Assembly (NCBI GenBank): GCA_907164885.2
Contig: OU015492.1
Coordinates: 200,574,120 to 200,638,119 of the forward strand
Length of the DNA stretch: 64,000 nucleotides
From: Dolomedes plantarius
Lineage: Eukaryota > Arthropoda > Arachnida > Araneae > Dolomedidae
Direction: 5' to 3'
Part shown: positions 46,501 through 56,960 of the stretch, piece after piece
How the letters are laid out: each line of letters starts with the position of its first letter
Position numbering within the stretch: position 1 is the first letter of the stretch
Notes under the pieces: generated by a model
What the model was told of the DNA's origin: nothing
The model's database searches: none
Seen by the model: the letters and a program-made list of their open reading frames with translations, nothing else
Position numbers and translations under genes: made by a program

Positions 46501-47625
46501 AGGTACCCCACAGTTCTTCACCTGGCTGTTCATCTCGAGAATGGTCAGCGTATGTACTTTACTTCTAAGAATCTGACTGAGAAGCTCAAAAACCCTCCTC
46601 AGACAACACTCTTAGGTTTCTTCGAACTATGCAAAATTGATGACTTTGCAAAATCCCTTCTGTATTGTGAGGTTCCTTCTTATTTTCTGTTTAGAAATAA
46701 TAAGTTCACAAGAAGGAAGCGAGGTAAAGATGTTGATGGTTGGCCAGGAGTGAAGAAAGACTCTGCATTGGGAAGGGTTTATACCATTCATCCTAAAAAT
46801 GTTGAGTGCTATCATCTTCGCCTGTTGTTACATGAGGTTCGTGGCCCGACATGCTTCTCAGATTTGAAGACTGTCAATGGTGTCCTCCATCCTACATTCC
46901 AGTCTGCATGCATAGGACTCGGTTTGTTAGATGATGACAAGCAGTGGGACTCTACCTTGAAGGAAGTTACCCTGTGTGATTCTTCTTTCAAGATACGGGA
47001 GCTTTTCACGGTGATGCTGCTCCATTGTGAGCTCTCAGATCCCCTGAGTCTTTGGGAGAAGTACAAAGACAGTCTTTCAGAGGACATAACACGCCAAGTA
47101 GAAAGACAGTTACAAGGAAATGTACAGCATGTTATGGATGAAGTATACAACAGATGCTTGGTGCTGATTGAAGATGCAGTATTGTCTCTGGGAGGACAAG
47201 ATTTGACACAGTACTCTCTTCCTAGACCAAAAAGATCTGGTGATATCTTGGGGAACAGGGACTATATGAGGGAGACCAGCTATGACAAGAATGCTTTGGT
47301 ACAAGTCGTGTCGAAAAAAGAGAGTTTACTAACAGTTGATCAGCTCTCTGTCTATCGTCAAGTTCTTGCCAGCATTCAGTCAAATGTTGGCAGTGTCTTT
47401 TTCCTAGATGCTCCAGGTGGTACTGGAAAGACTTTCCTCCTCAACTTGCTTCTTGCAAAGGTAAGGAGTGATTGTGGCATTGCCTTAGCTGTTGCATCCT
47501 CTGGCATCGCTGCTACATTGTTGGAAGGGGGTAAGACAGCCCACGCTACCTTTAAACTGCCCTTCAATCTCATCCATAGCGAAATTCCCATGTGTAACAT
47601 TTCTAAGCAAAGTGATATGACATAA
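43591..47625 (+). CDS. Helitron Rep/helicase, first part, with OTU domain (1344 aa)
   Basis: Rolling-circle replication initiator of the Helitron, acting on element DNA in the nucleus. Residues 26-150 form an OTU cysteine-protease-like domain: D29-G-A-C32 and H145 (SSEHFDAYY) supply the expected catalytic residues, and GSSCELSAAGELF matches the motif between them. Residues 211-303 are six 15-residue repeats. A Cys-rich zinc-binding region lies at about 350-380 (CQYCNALKW...CC). The Rep nuclease motifs are FITFTCNP (about 717), HVHILLWL with the H-x-H pair (about 787) and Y922-ICK-Y926, the two-tyrosine active site. The helicase Walker A loop GGTGKT is at about 1276. TAA at 47623-47625 cuts the frame soon after. 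Start 43591 has another ATG at 43612, equally plausible. Confidence 0.9.
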   Translation: MIFIFSKMEEYLCINGEFVLYSIFPITADGACLFRSLSFVMYGTDMMSREVRELIVSHVVENWERFAIMSHDRNGNNYSNSAEYFSEMSILSTYGSSCELSAAGELFNFVFEVYLNGELCHSFGAAGNPIRRLRFTSAYDLSSEHFDAYYLSQETQAMLSLPQSTSHDASLSNPNKATKRRRSRCTHALRKQQLKDARKKYAERNPGVNREAVARYQKAKPEVIKAAVARYQKANPEVIKAAVARYHKTKPEVIKAAVARYQKAKPEVIKSAVARYHKAKSEVIKAAVARYQKAKPEVHRAAQCQYEKKNPGKRVERRVLPWQVKVLSGLAYDPVIAYEADSMVSLGTMNHKCQYCNALKWADESPGMCCSAGKVNLPAFEPLPEPLNSLVIGNHPEHIHFMECVRQYNGCFQMTSFGAKQVVEEGFMPTFKIQGQVYHLIGSLLPSSKKAEFLQIYFVGEDEREVRLRCSNFPGVKDGLVKQLQEMLNDVNSYIKDLKTTLDKVPPTCKKFAVVIQAEKKPVDAHEGRFNAPTAKEVALVMVGQQFQQRDIVLQSHDNKLHRISEIHRSYDALQYPLLFCSGEDGYSINLAQHDPKTKLPIKKAISALSFYCYRIMVRKGEDNHLLYFCSLFSQFLVDMYAKIETERLNYIRFNQAELRADNYIHLKDAVGEKDADAAQLGRKVVLPSSFTGGPRYMHERTQDAMTYVRHYGRPDLFITFTCNPKWKDITDALFLGQKSQDRHDIIARVFHLKVKKIMNVLTKGSLFGAVRSFMFSVEWQKRGLPHVHILLWLEQRISPDMIDNVICAEIPNPQQDPLLYDIVKASMIHGPCGSMKCNSPCMKGGSCSKRYPRPLLSDTQTGNDGYPLYRRRSPKDGGFTVKCKGIELDNSWVVPYNPVLSRTFNAHINVEYCNSVKSIKYICKYVNKGSDQAAFGLENEEDEVKVYESGRYLSSSEAVWRILAFPIHERYPTVLHLAVHLENGQRMYFTSKNLTEKLKNPPQTTLLGFFELCKIDDFAKSLLYCEVPSYFLFRNNKFTRRKRGKDVDGWPGVKKDSALGRVYTIHPKNVECYHLRLLLHEVRGPTCFSDLKTVNGVLHPTFQSACIGLGLLDDDKQWDSTLKEVTLCDSSFKIRELFTVMLLHCELSDPLSLWEKYKDSLSEDITRQVERQLQGNVQHVMDEVYNRCLVLIEDAVLSLGGQDLTQYSLPRPKRSGDILGNRDYMRETSYDKNALVQVVSKKESLLTVDQLSVYRQVLASIQSNVGSVFFLDAPGGTGKTFLLNLLLAKVRSDCGIALAVASSGIAATLLEGGKTAHATFKLPFNLIHSEIPMCNISKQSDMT
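44221..44500 (+). repeat. 45-bp coding tandem repeat (6 units)
   Basis: Each unit encodes AVARYQKAKPEVIKA with small changes (Q/H, K/N, P/S). Units are in frame and basic, so the linker is likely helical and DNA- or RNA-binding. Several unit pairs are nearly identical at the nucleotide level. Confidence 0.9.
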
Positions 47626-48693
47626 GTGTTGCGAGACTGCAAGCTTATTGTCTGGGATGAGAGCACCATGGCACACAAGGGGGCTTTTGAGGCACTTAGC
47701 AGAACCCTTAAGGATATCCGAGACAATGATGGATTGATGGGGGGAGTCACTTTGTTGTTGGCTGGGGATTTCCGCCAGACTCTGCCAGTAGTACCAAGGG
47801 GAACTAGGGCAGACCAGGTAAAAGCATGTATCAAAGCTTCATATCTGTGGCCCTTCATCACAAAGTTATCTCTCAGGAAGAACATGAGAGTGCACTTGAT
47901 GGGTGATGTCTCTGCTGGCCAATTCTCTGAACTATTACTGAAAATAGGAGATGGAGAATATCCAGAGTCTGAAGGGAAAATTATCATCCCTGCAGGTCTT
48001 GGCTCAGTTGTGACAACCCTAGCAGCCCTAACAGCCAGGATATATCCTGATATTGCCAATATCAAGGATAAGTCCATGGACTGGTTATGCGAACGTGCTA
48101 TTTTGACTCCAAAGAATGATAGTGCTGATAACATTAATGAGAGTCTACTAAAGAGTTTTGAAGGTGCAGAAATGACATACAAGTCTGTTGACTCAGTCTT
48201 GCACATGGAGGATGCAGTCCATTATCCTGTGGAGTTTCTCAATACGCTTAACTATCCTGGCCTCACAACCCATATGCTTCATCTCAAAGTGGGGGCTCCA
48301 GTTATGTTACTGCGCAATCTCAACCCTCCAAAACTCTGCAATGGTACCAGGCTGCAAATAACAGCCCTTCAAAGGAATGTCATTGAGGCTACAGTGTTCA
48401 CCGGCTGTGCTCGGGGAGAATCTGTTTTAATACCCCGAATACCACTCATTCCATCAGATTATCCCTTTGAGTTTAAGAGACTGCAGTTCCCCCTCAAGGT
48501 TTGCTTTGGTATGACTATCAACAAGTCCCAGGGACAATCGCTGAAGGTGGCAGGAATTTACTTGAGGGAGGAATGCTTTTCACATGGCCAGTTTTATGTG
48601 GCCTGTTCCAGAGTCAGTTCACCAAGCAGCCTGGAAATATTAACACCTGAAGGTAAAACTACCAATGTTGTATACAAAGAAGTTCTAAAATGA
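47626..48693 (+). pseudogene. Helitron helicase, remaining part (355 codons)
   Basis: Continues the frame of 43591-47625 directly after its single TAA, so the two together would span about 1700 codons, a normal size for a Helitron protein. It holds the later SF1/PIF1-like helicase motifs: LIVWDES (Walker B, about codon 8), LLLAGDFRQTLPVV, LTPKNDSADNIN, and the C-terminal FGMTINKSQGQS and YVACSRV motifs. One base change (for example AAA to TAA) accounts for the break. The first codon after the stop is GTG, so independent translation is unlikely. All helicase motifs look intact. Confidence 0.9.
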
Positions 48694-48767
48694 AAACTAA
48701 AAAAAAAAGGGATAATGCGTATAATATTTTTTAAATTTAACTTTTTTTCTTTAAATGTAATCAGCTT

Positions 48768-49870
48768 TGCTTTATAAATTGTTTAGAAATATGTTTTAAT
48801 TTATTGTATTGTACTCAAAAGCAGCTTGAAAATTTTTTTTTAATTTAATGGTAAAAGATACAAAAACTCAGTTGTTACGATAGAGGAATTGTAAGAGACA
48901 ATGTAATGTGAAAATAGCATATTATAATTGTTTCTTAGTTAGCAAAGTTTAAAACTAATTTATTAGTAAGGTGTAGTGTACGAAATAATTCATTAGTAAA
49001 ATGCACTGTACTGAATAACTGTATTGCATTGAATAACAATGGTTAATTGTATATTGCACAATGTAATGTGAAAATAGTATGTTAGAATTGTATTTTAGTT
49101 AGCAAAGTGTAAATTTAAGCAATTAGTAGGGTGTAACGTACAAAACCGCATACTATTGAAATGTTGTACCGTATGAATCAATTTATTAGTAAAATGTACT
49201 GTATTGAATAACTGTATTGAACTGTATTGTATTGAATAATAATTTTAGTTAGCAAAGTGTAAAATTAATTTATTAGTAAAGTGTACTGTATGAAATTGCA
49301 TATAAATTGCTTTATAAATTGTTTAGAAATATGTTTTAATTTATTGTATTGTACTCAAAAGCAGCTTGAAAAAATTTTAATTTAATGGTAAAAGATACAA
49401 AAACTCAGTTGTTACGAGAGAGGAATTGTAAGAGACAATGTAATGTGAAAATAGCATATTATAATTGTTTCTTAGTTAGCAAAGTTTAAAACTAATTTAT
49501 TAGTAAGGTGTAGTGTACGAAATAATTCATTAGTAAAATGCACTGTACTGAATAACTGTATTGCATTGAATAACAATGGTTAATTGTATATTGCACAATG
49601 TAATGTGAAAATAGTATGTTAGAATTGTATTTTAGTTAGCAAAGTGTAAATTTAAGCTATTAGTAGGGTGTACCGTACAAAACCGCATACTATTGAAATG
49701 TTGTACCGTATGAATTAATTTATTAGTAAAGTGTACTGTATTGAATAACTGTACTGAACTGTATTGTATTGAATAATAATTTTAGTTAGCAAAGTGTAAA
49801 ATTAATTTATGAGTAAAATGTACTGTATGAAATTGCATACTATTGAAGTGTTGTATTGTATGAATTAATT
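48768..49870 (+). repeat. 537-bp direct duplication in the Helitron 3' region
   Basis: The segment starting TTGCTTTATAAATTGTTTAG at about 48768 is repeated from about 49306 with few differences. Each copy contains shorter repeats around TTAGTTAGCAAAGT and TTTATTAGTAAAGTGTACTG. Purely AT-rich, non-coding. Confidence 0.85.
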
Positions 49871-50100
49871 TATTAGTAAGGTGTGCTGTAATAAAATTGA
49901 GATTATTTTGACAAAATTGAGATTAACAAAATTGACAATATTTGACATTTTTACTTTTCAGCTTTTAGTCGAACAATTATGAAATGCTGAATCTACCAAA
50001 ATTCTGAGACGAGTGTAACATTACATGTGCTTTTTTTACTACGTTATTTATACTGTGTTTAGTTTTTAAATTGATTTTGATAACATACATACTTAAAATC

Positions 50101-50127
50101 CTGGGCAACGCCGGGTACTTCAGCTAG
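50101..50127 (+). terminator. Helitron 3' terminus
   Basis: An imperfect hairpin (CCTGGGCAACGCCGGG) followed by TACTTCAGCTAG, the transposition stop signal of Helitrons. The next base is T. Confidence 0.85.
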
Positions 50128-51049
50128 TATTTAATATGGGAATTTCTAGCTGGCGTTATATTTCAGAAGATATATATCTCCGTGTGCAGCAGCCATGGTC
50201 CTATGCTTTACTCTCGTTATGGAGTTTTATTTGATGAATATCATTAGACAATCGGGCTGGTCCAGTATGCCTTTTAGAACCAAAAAAAAATATTTAAAAA
50301 ATTTCCCTATGGTTTCTGCTTATCTACAACTAATTTCAGTTTCGTAAATTTAGACTATTTTTTTATTTTATGAAAATGTACTTCAGTTATACGAATGACG
50401 CTCCAATAACGAAACAGATTTGCGGTAAATTTCTGGTCTGAACTTCACCACCGATTGCATAACTTCAATAGTTTCAAGTAAGCAGCAGAAAATGAATATT
50501 AAACATTAAACTTTGATGATAAACTATACCGGGTAACATAGTTCTCTGAATTTAAATTTTTGTGACATCTTTGCTTTTTCTTTATGTAGTTTTAAGATTT
50601 TATTTTGGTTATATATTTACATTTTATTTTTTAGTCATTTTGTGTTTTGTCATATGTAATATTTATAGGAAATTTCCTAAGGAGGTCAGTTAAAGAAGCT
50701 TCTATTTCTTATCTGACAAATACTACCTTTGGATGCATTATGAAAGCTATATCCCCGTTCAGAATAAGCGATATTGTATTTCGTCCTCCGTAACAACGTG
50801 TAACGTCCCCATATTCCTCAGCAACCTTTGGAATCATTACAAGGGGGTATCTTGTGATCCCCTTAGACTCAGCTGCACTCCAATCCTTAGACCCACAGAG
50901 AGTTCAAGCGTGGGAGTGGGGAGAGTCGATCTGACCCATAAAGCTCCCCGTTTTTAATTTTGGGATCACTCGAGTTCAGACAAAGTAGTTGTCTTGGGAA
51001 TTTACGTGTAATAATTTTAAATAATCTTCGTTAAACTTTTACTTTTATG
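50128..51049. other. Gene-free stretch with a GC-richer patch
   Basis: AT-rich except for about 50760-50960, which has near-balanced composition and a 74-codon plus-strand frame without recognisable features. It could be an old LTR or exon; I cannot tell. Confidence 0.3.
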
Positions 51050-51949
51050 TACGAAGACTGTACTTTTTAAATTTTTCTCGCGTCTTCAATTCACCCAGAA
51101 TGTTACAGTCGTTTTTTATACTTTAGATGGAGGCACCGTCGAGATCACAAGTTACGATCTCCTGTTTACCAAATGCATGAGAAGCTTTCCTTTGCAATAG
51201 TCAGTATCGTTAAAACTGGTACCTATTTGAGTATTAAATGTAGTTTATATACAGTATTAAAACAAGAATATTTTATGAAGACTGTACTTTTTAAAATTTT
51301 TCTCGCGTCTTCAATTCGCCCAGAATGTTACAGTCGTTTCATATACTTTAGCTGGAGGCACCGGCGAGATCCCAAGTTACGATCTCCTGTTTACCAAATG
51401 CATGAGAAGCTTTCCTTTGCAATAGTCAGTATCGTTAAAACTGGTACCTATTTGAGTATTAAATGTAGTTTATATACAGTATTAAAACAAGAATATTTTA
51501 TGAAGACTGTACTTTTTAAAATTTTTCTCGCGTCTTCAATTCACCCAGAATGTTACAGTCGTTTCATATACTTTAGCTGGAGGCACCGGCGAGATCCCAA
51601 GTTACGATCTCCTGTTTACCAAATGCATGAGAAGCTTTCCTTTGCAATAGTCAGTATCGTTAAAACTGGTACCTATTTGAGTATTAAATGTAGTTTATAT
51701 ACAGTATTAAAACAAGAATATTTTATGAAGACTGTACTTTTTAAAATTTTTCTCGCGTCTTCAATTCGCCCAGAATGTTACAGTCGTTTCATATACTTTA
51801 GCTGGAGGCACCGGCGAGATCCCAAGTTACGATCTCCTGTTTACCAAATGCATGAGAAGCTTTCCTTTGCAATAGTCAGTATCGTTAAAACTGGTACCTA
51901 TTTGAGTATTAAATGTAGTTTATATACAGTATTAAAACAAGAATATTTT
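51050..51949 (+). repeat. Tandem array, 4 x 225 bp, open frame throughout
   Basis: Copies start at about 51050, 51275, 51500 and 51725. The first is diverged and one base shorter; copies 2-4 differ at about one position. Because 225 is a multiple of three, one frame stays open through the array and beyond, from 51173 to 52240 (355 codons with a 75-residue repeat, MKTVLFKIFLASSIRPECYS...). The peptide matches nothing I know. Low divergence means recent amplification. More likely a young satellite than a gene, but the conserved frame is worth a transcript check. Confidence 0.85.
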
Positions 51950-51972
51950 ATGAATTACATTAATATTCTCCT

Positions 51973-52245
51973 TTATTTTAATCTAACAGGAACCTTTTCA
52001 AAAGTCAGACATCCTAAAGGGCTTTTCTCCTCTGCTGCTGTTGTGCGTTTGCAGCTTCTGACCTGGTCGCTCCTGTGGGCCTGGGGTGTGGGCGCAGGGG
52101 TGCTGCTCGGTGTCGTGCGTAGGGGTGGTCGCCTGCTGCGGTATGCCCTCCCTGGTCGGGGTTTCATTCTGTTGGGTCTTAGCAGCTATGACGGGCCCTA
52201 TCTGATGGAGTGTAAACACGCAATGGCTGCTTCACTGTAGGACCA
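51973..52245. other. GC-rich island next to the 225-bp array, possible exon
   Basis: From 51989 to about 52240 the sequence is far more GC-rich than anything nearby. On the plus strand TCTAACAG at 51981-51988 resembles a splice acceptor. On the minus strand, CCTACAG ending at about 52240 also resembles an acceptor, and a frame of about 80 codons follows (contains QQATTPTHDTEQHPCAHTP, rich in Pro, Thr, Gln). The minus-strand reading looks more like a linker peptide and the plus-strand reading is leucine-rich. No family recognised. Confidence 0.3.
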
Positions 52246-53640
52246 CAGGGAAACCAGCGTTATTATCTATGAGAAGACTCTACAGAAACTTCAATATCTT
52301 TATCCGAGTTCTAACCCAGACTCCCACGCCAGCTGCTTGCATCGCTAAACACTGTACAGTGTAGTGGTCTTTTTAAAATCTATATATTTAAGTTGCTAAG
52401 CCGACTTTTGGGGTAATTCGTGAGAGAAAACTACTGCATCAATTTACTTCATGTTGGTCTTAAACGAAATATTGTGATCTGTAGATTTGTCAAATTTGGT
52501 TTTTGAAACCGCAATTTCTATTAATTAGGGATAATTTACAACTAAAAAAATTATTTCTACGCATACTCAGTGACATTTTTAAATCTGACTTTAGAAACTC
52601 ATTGTTTCTGCTCATGCTCAGTGACATGTTTTAAAGATAAATGCGTTTATTTCGAAGAATCTCTCTAGATCTCTCTGTACCATTTTTCTATTTATGATAA
52701 TTGTACGTGTAAAATATAAGATTAAACCTGGGGGAAATTTGTTTATTTCGTGCTGTTTAATTAGCGATAATTTACAATAAAAAAATTGCTTTCTGCACAT
52801 GCTCAGTGACTTTTTATACCTGGCTTTGGATACTCACTACGCACGAGGCCACTTAAACACATTAATTTGCTTCTGCGCATTAGTATGATTTTCAACATTT
52901 GGCAATGATGTGTTGAGTATAATTTGTGTATTAGTGCATTTATTTACTATCTGGCCGTCATGTTTTGACGGGTACCAACTAGTGGTTCTTAATTTTGCAT
53001 AGGATTATATTTTTGCTAAAGCCCTTAATATATCACCCATTGCAATTTTTTTATAAACGGTATTGCTGTTTCAGGATGGTTAATGTTATTTAGAACATTT
53101 TGTTTAATTTATTCTCCGTGATATCGGATTTAATACAGAAAAACAAGGAATGTCTATGAGAAATCCATTGCTTTTTTAAAAATGCTACCGAAATTAGAAA
53201 TAAAAAATGCAAACGTATGACATTTATAGATTAATATGAGGGGAAAGTAATTTGGTGCTAGAAAATGAAACAACATATATCAGTATAATAAAACAAACAA
53301 AAAATCTCTCACTAGTCGAAGTCCAATTATATTCCTTATAATTGAATGGTAGCAGCAATCATTTTGAAATCATAAGTTCAATACCTCTGAGGCCTTCTGA
53401 TGGTTATGTTATGATTTTCGTATCAAAAGAGATGATTAGGGAATAGACGGGATATGATAGGTACGTCATATCACAAACAAAATAAAATAAGATAGCATTA
53501 TTAAGAAAAAAGTCCCCTTGTTTCTTCAGTTTCTAGTGTTACGTTTATTAGAGCTTCAAACTCATTCCTTTTCCCTTTTTTCAGTTTCCTAAAGAGAAAT
53601 GCATATCGGTTTTTTTTCAATGAAATAATAAATTACTTTA
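52246..53640. other. Gene-free stretch
   Basis: AT-rich. A weak repeat of TGC(A/T)CATGCTCAGTGAC-like sequence occurs at about 52564, 52612 and 52796. No gene seen. Confidence 0.35.
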
Positions 53641-53699
53641 ATTCATCTATGCACAAAAATGCATAAACTTAAGTTGTGGGACAAGTTTACACTTAAGTT

Positions 53700-53758
53700 C
53701 TCGGCACATTGGACAAGTTAGCACACTTGAGTTGTGCTAACTTGTCCAATGTGTCGAG
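53700..53758. repeat. 26-bp hairpin
   Basis: Arms 53700-53725 and 53733-53758 match at 25 of 26 positions with a 7-base loop. A partial extra copy of the motif (GGGACAAGTTTACACTTAAG) lies just upstream at 53678-53697. Confidence 0.85.
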
Positions 53759-53759
53759 A

Positions 53760-55100
53760 TGTGTATATATTTAATAAATCGGTTCGTTCAGTTTAATACC
53801 ACACCAATATCCCCATTTTTGGGTATTCACCATCGGTTTAAACCAGGGGTACTCAAAATGCGGCCCGTAACACTCACAATCATTATCAGCAGGTAAATGT
53901 ATAAAGAAAATTTCGGAAATTTGGCCTGAAAAATAGAAATTTGCACTAAAATATGCCACCTGCTGCCCGCGTTGTTCGCATCAACGTATCTTTGTGATTC
54001 ATCCTGTGCCAAAATGAAATACACGAAGAACGTACATAGAAATCGGCTAACTGATTCTTACCTTGATGATGTGTTGAGAGTAGAATGTATCAAGTTTTAA
54101 GCTGATTTATTTAACACAGTCGAAAGAATTTATCAACGTTAAAAATCTCACTAATTTTTAAATAAACGCTTGATTACACTTAGGTTTTGATTTTTACCAT
54201 GTTTTTATTAACTCGCTTACTTGTTTGTTTGTGTGTTTACTGATGATTTCTTTAAATACCTATACTGAATTATCTATACTAATAATATTAGGAGTCTGAG
54301 GAATAATGATGAATTCGGAACGCTTCGGTGGCGTGGAAACTTAGGTTAAATGAACACAAGTTCTTATAGTCTTCAGTGTCTAAAACGATGTATGAGCAGA
54401 GGGAAGAGTACCAGGTTATTCAAAGTTCTGTAAAAGAGGACTTTTAGAAAGAAAGGTAGTGAGGACGACCTCGGGGACAGTTCTTGGGACTAAGAAAGTT
54501 CTCAGTAACTACACAGCACAATGAAAGGCACTGTACATCTCTGCGGCGTTGAAAAGCTGGAGAACCGAAGTAATAACCTGTAGCGAAACTCCTAGAAGAC
54601 ACCATTCGGCAACCACTGCCTATAGACTGGATCGTCGAATCGTTGTGAAGATAAGATGACCGCAAATACCCAGCTTCATCACTGTCAACTTTCTAGTGGT
54701 AATTCAACAAGGAATTAGACTTGGTTATAAAAAAATCAAGTTAGTTTATTTATAGTAAGGATCTTTGATTAAAATCTTGAATACAAACAAAGGGCTATAC
54801 TAAGCTATTACACAGTCGAAAGTTCTACTTAATCTGAGCTCAAAAAATATGATCACCATTCCGGCCAATGCTAACAGTAGTAAAATGAACAAGATGCTAA
54901 AATATCACGAAGATTAGCTTTCCCCTACAGTCGGCATGCCGAACTGAAGGGGGGTGATTAAGCATAAAAAAAGGAAGCAGCTAGCTATTAAAAAAAATGT
55001 AGCTCTATCGATAAATCTGACTGAGTAATCTCTTTTCATTCTGGACAACGCAACACAGGCTAGGGTTGTATTAACCTATTTTTAAACTAAAGTATCACCA
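53760..55100. other. Gene-free stretch with transposon traces
   Basis: CAGGGGTACTCAAAATGCGG at about 53846 resembles one end of a hAT element, with no partner end found. About 54440-54670 is of more balanced composition with a 73-codon minus-strand frame of unknown nature. A 21-bp tandem duplication (CTACGGAGAA(A/G)GCCTACCGGT) follows at about 55100-55142. Confidence 0.3.
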
Positions 55101-55640
55101 ACTACGGAGAAAGCCTACCGGTCTACGGAGAAGGCCTACCGGTGCCGCGACGAGTAGCATCGGAACTCATCGGTAAAACCGCAGTAAAGAACAAACCTTC
55201 GTAGCTAGAAAAACGGGCATTCACCGCCAAAAATATAGCCAAGTCGGAGTGAAAAGAGTGGGCCGGCCGCTGATTGGACTTAGCCAAGAGTGAAGTGAAG
55301 CGACACCGAATATGATTGGTGAATTTCGCTCTGGGCCAGGAGGCGAATTTTTTAAGAAATTTCTCACGGGGAAGGTTGGGGGTCTCCAACAGATGTCGTA
55401 GATTAAAGACTGGGAAATAGTGTCCGCGCCATTGTACCTTATGCCAATTAAAATGCAATTTCTACGACACCTGGATGTAAAACGTCCTGTCCCCTTTTTA
55501 ACAGGTCGGCACAAGCCATAAGACATCCAATTATCTGTACGAGTAAATTGCATTTTCAAATAAACGAGACTACTTTTAAATTGGGTTCTTGGAAAAAATA
55601 CATTGCTGAACAAAATAGCGGATGCTATCAACAGCTAGTA
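55100..55640 (-). promoter_or_regulatory. GC-richer patch with CCAAT boxes, possible promoter or LTR
   Basis: On the minus strand two CCAAT motifs occur (CCAATCATATTCGG at about 55313; CCAATCAGCGGCCGGCCC at about 55270) in sequence with more CpG than the rest of the window, together with a 111-136-codon frame of no recognisable family. This could be a promoter and first exon reading leftwards or an old LTR. No TATA box in the expected place and no repeat partner. Confidence 0.25.
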
Positions 55641-56264
55641 CAGGAGTAAATATATACCATTTGAGACCTCCCACGTAAAAGAGGGGCGATACATGAATTA
55701 CGCTAAAATGCATATAGCGAAAGATCATAAGATTAATATTACCATTACCAACATTAAGGTGATTACATCCTTTAAATTAATAATTACTCGTATTTAAAGT
55801 AGGTGCAATTAATAAGAAAACTTTAACGATAAAATCCACGTTACAGTGTGTTTTCCCCGTACAAATCTTGCAATCGATTTTTAACTAACTTCCCGACTAG
55901 CTAGACATTTGGAACTTTTAGAATAGCTCAGAACACGATGACAATGCATTATTTTAATACTTTTAGCCAGCTTTAAGCAGGATTGAATTCATTTTCAGTT
56001 AATTTTGTTTTATAGACTGGTGCAGCCATCTATTGGCCGGGACGGGAACGAAAAGTTAAACGCAAGTTAACTTCGAATTAATTTCATTTTCTTTCAAGTT
56101 GATGGGATAATGCATGAAAAAATTTTTTTAAAGTGTTTATTAATACATAGAATTATCAAGTTTATATGATTCAGCAGAAAATTTAAAAACATGGTATATA
56201 AAAGGTTATTTTTATGTTTTAATTATTATGTATTGCATTATTATATTACGTGGTGCAATCAGAG
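55641..56264. other. Gene-free stretch
   Basis: AT-rich, nothing seen. Confidence 0.4.
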
Positions 56265-56795
56265 AAAAATGATGCGAAGTGATTGGTCTAATTTAAAGAT
56301 ATGCCTGGACTTTATAAGAAAAGAAAACCGAGACATCTTATTGAAAGTTTCTATGTAATGTATTCGCATCACTCGGAAAAACACTGCATTTCGAACCATG
56401 TTAGCACTGTCAATGTTTTCACATGGTTTTTCATATACATTTGTCTTAGTTCTTTATATGACTGAGACAAATGCATATTAAGATGTATATCATGATCAGG
56501 CAAGACGTGGTATTGTACGGACTGCTCAAATTTTGAAACTATGAAATTACACAAATATGATTTCTTTCGAAATGGCGTGTCGCCAAAATGTGAAATATTC
56601 GATACGCGATACAGACAGCACAGTGTGGTACCAGCTGTTGTTAGGACTCGTGCGCAAAGTAGAATAAATGAAGAACTGCGCAATGGAAAACAATCAAAAT
56701 GTTTTGATAAAACGATAGGCAAATGGCATATTGGATTCAATATTTGTTATCCATGCTGTAGCTATGAAACAATTCAAAAAGGACGTTTAAACCAG
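56265..56795 (-). repeat. Long inverted repeat, left arm
   Basis: Matches 60513-61190 in inverted orientation over about 530 bp. Landmarks include AATGATGCGAAGTGATTGG at the outer end and CAATTCAAAAAGG then GTTTAAAC at the inner end. Both arms carry related but broken frames (left arm minus strand contains NFIVSKFEQ, right arm plus strand RFIVSKFDQ). Family unknown. Confidence 0.75.
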
Positions 56796-56960
56796 CTGTA
56801 CTTTAACTTTTTTCTCCGGCGAGCCACATGCATATGTTTGCTACGTTACGTGGGTCAGAGGTGGGATTCAAATAAATTAACATCAGGTTCTATGCCCTAA
56901 TGACCATTTTATGTATACCAAAATATATACTGAAAGGTCGTTTAATAATTCGTGCATTAA

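Larger units (their letters stand above)
41227..50127 (+). mobile_element. Autonomous-type Helitron with OTU domain (~8.9 kb)
   Basis: 5' end TCTATATCTATAAAGG at 41227 (a second possible start is 6 bp later); 3' end GCAACGCCGGGTACTTCAGCTAG at 50127, with a CG-rich imperfect hairpin just before it. Flanking bases are A on the left and T on the right, the normal Helitron insertion site. Layout: 41.2-42.3 kb short leader and tandem repeats; 42.3-43.5 kb spacer with an inverted partial copy of the same repeat (about 42905-43080); 43.6-48.7 kb Rep/helicase gene; 48.7-49.9 kb AT-rich duplicated 3' region. The 5' end is like that of the small Helitron at 316-1104. Confidence 0.85.

Noticed and set aside
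47376..48206. 276-codon minus-strand frame inside the helicase region
   Set aside because: Antisense shadow of the conserved helicase motifs.
55123..55631. Protein-coding gene on the minus strand
   Set aside because: Two overlapping frames of 111 and 136 codons exist because stops are rare in this GC-richer patch; no domain, start context or splice sites support either.
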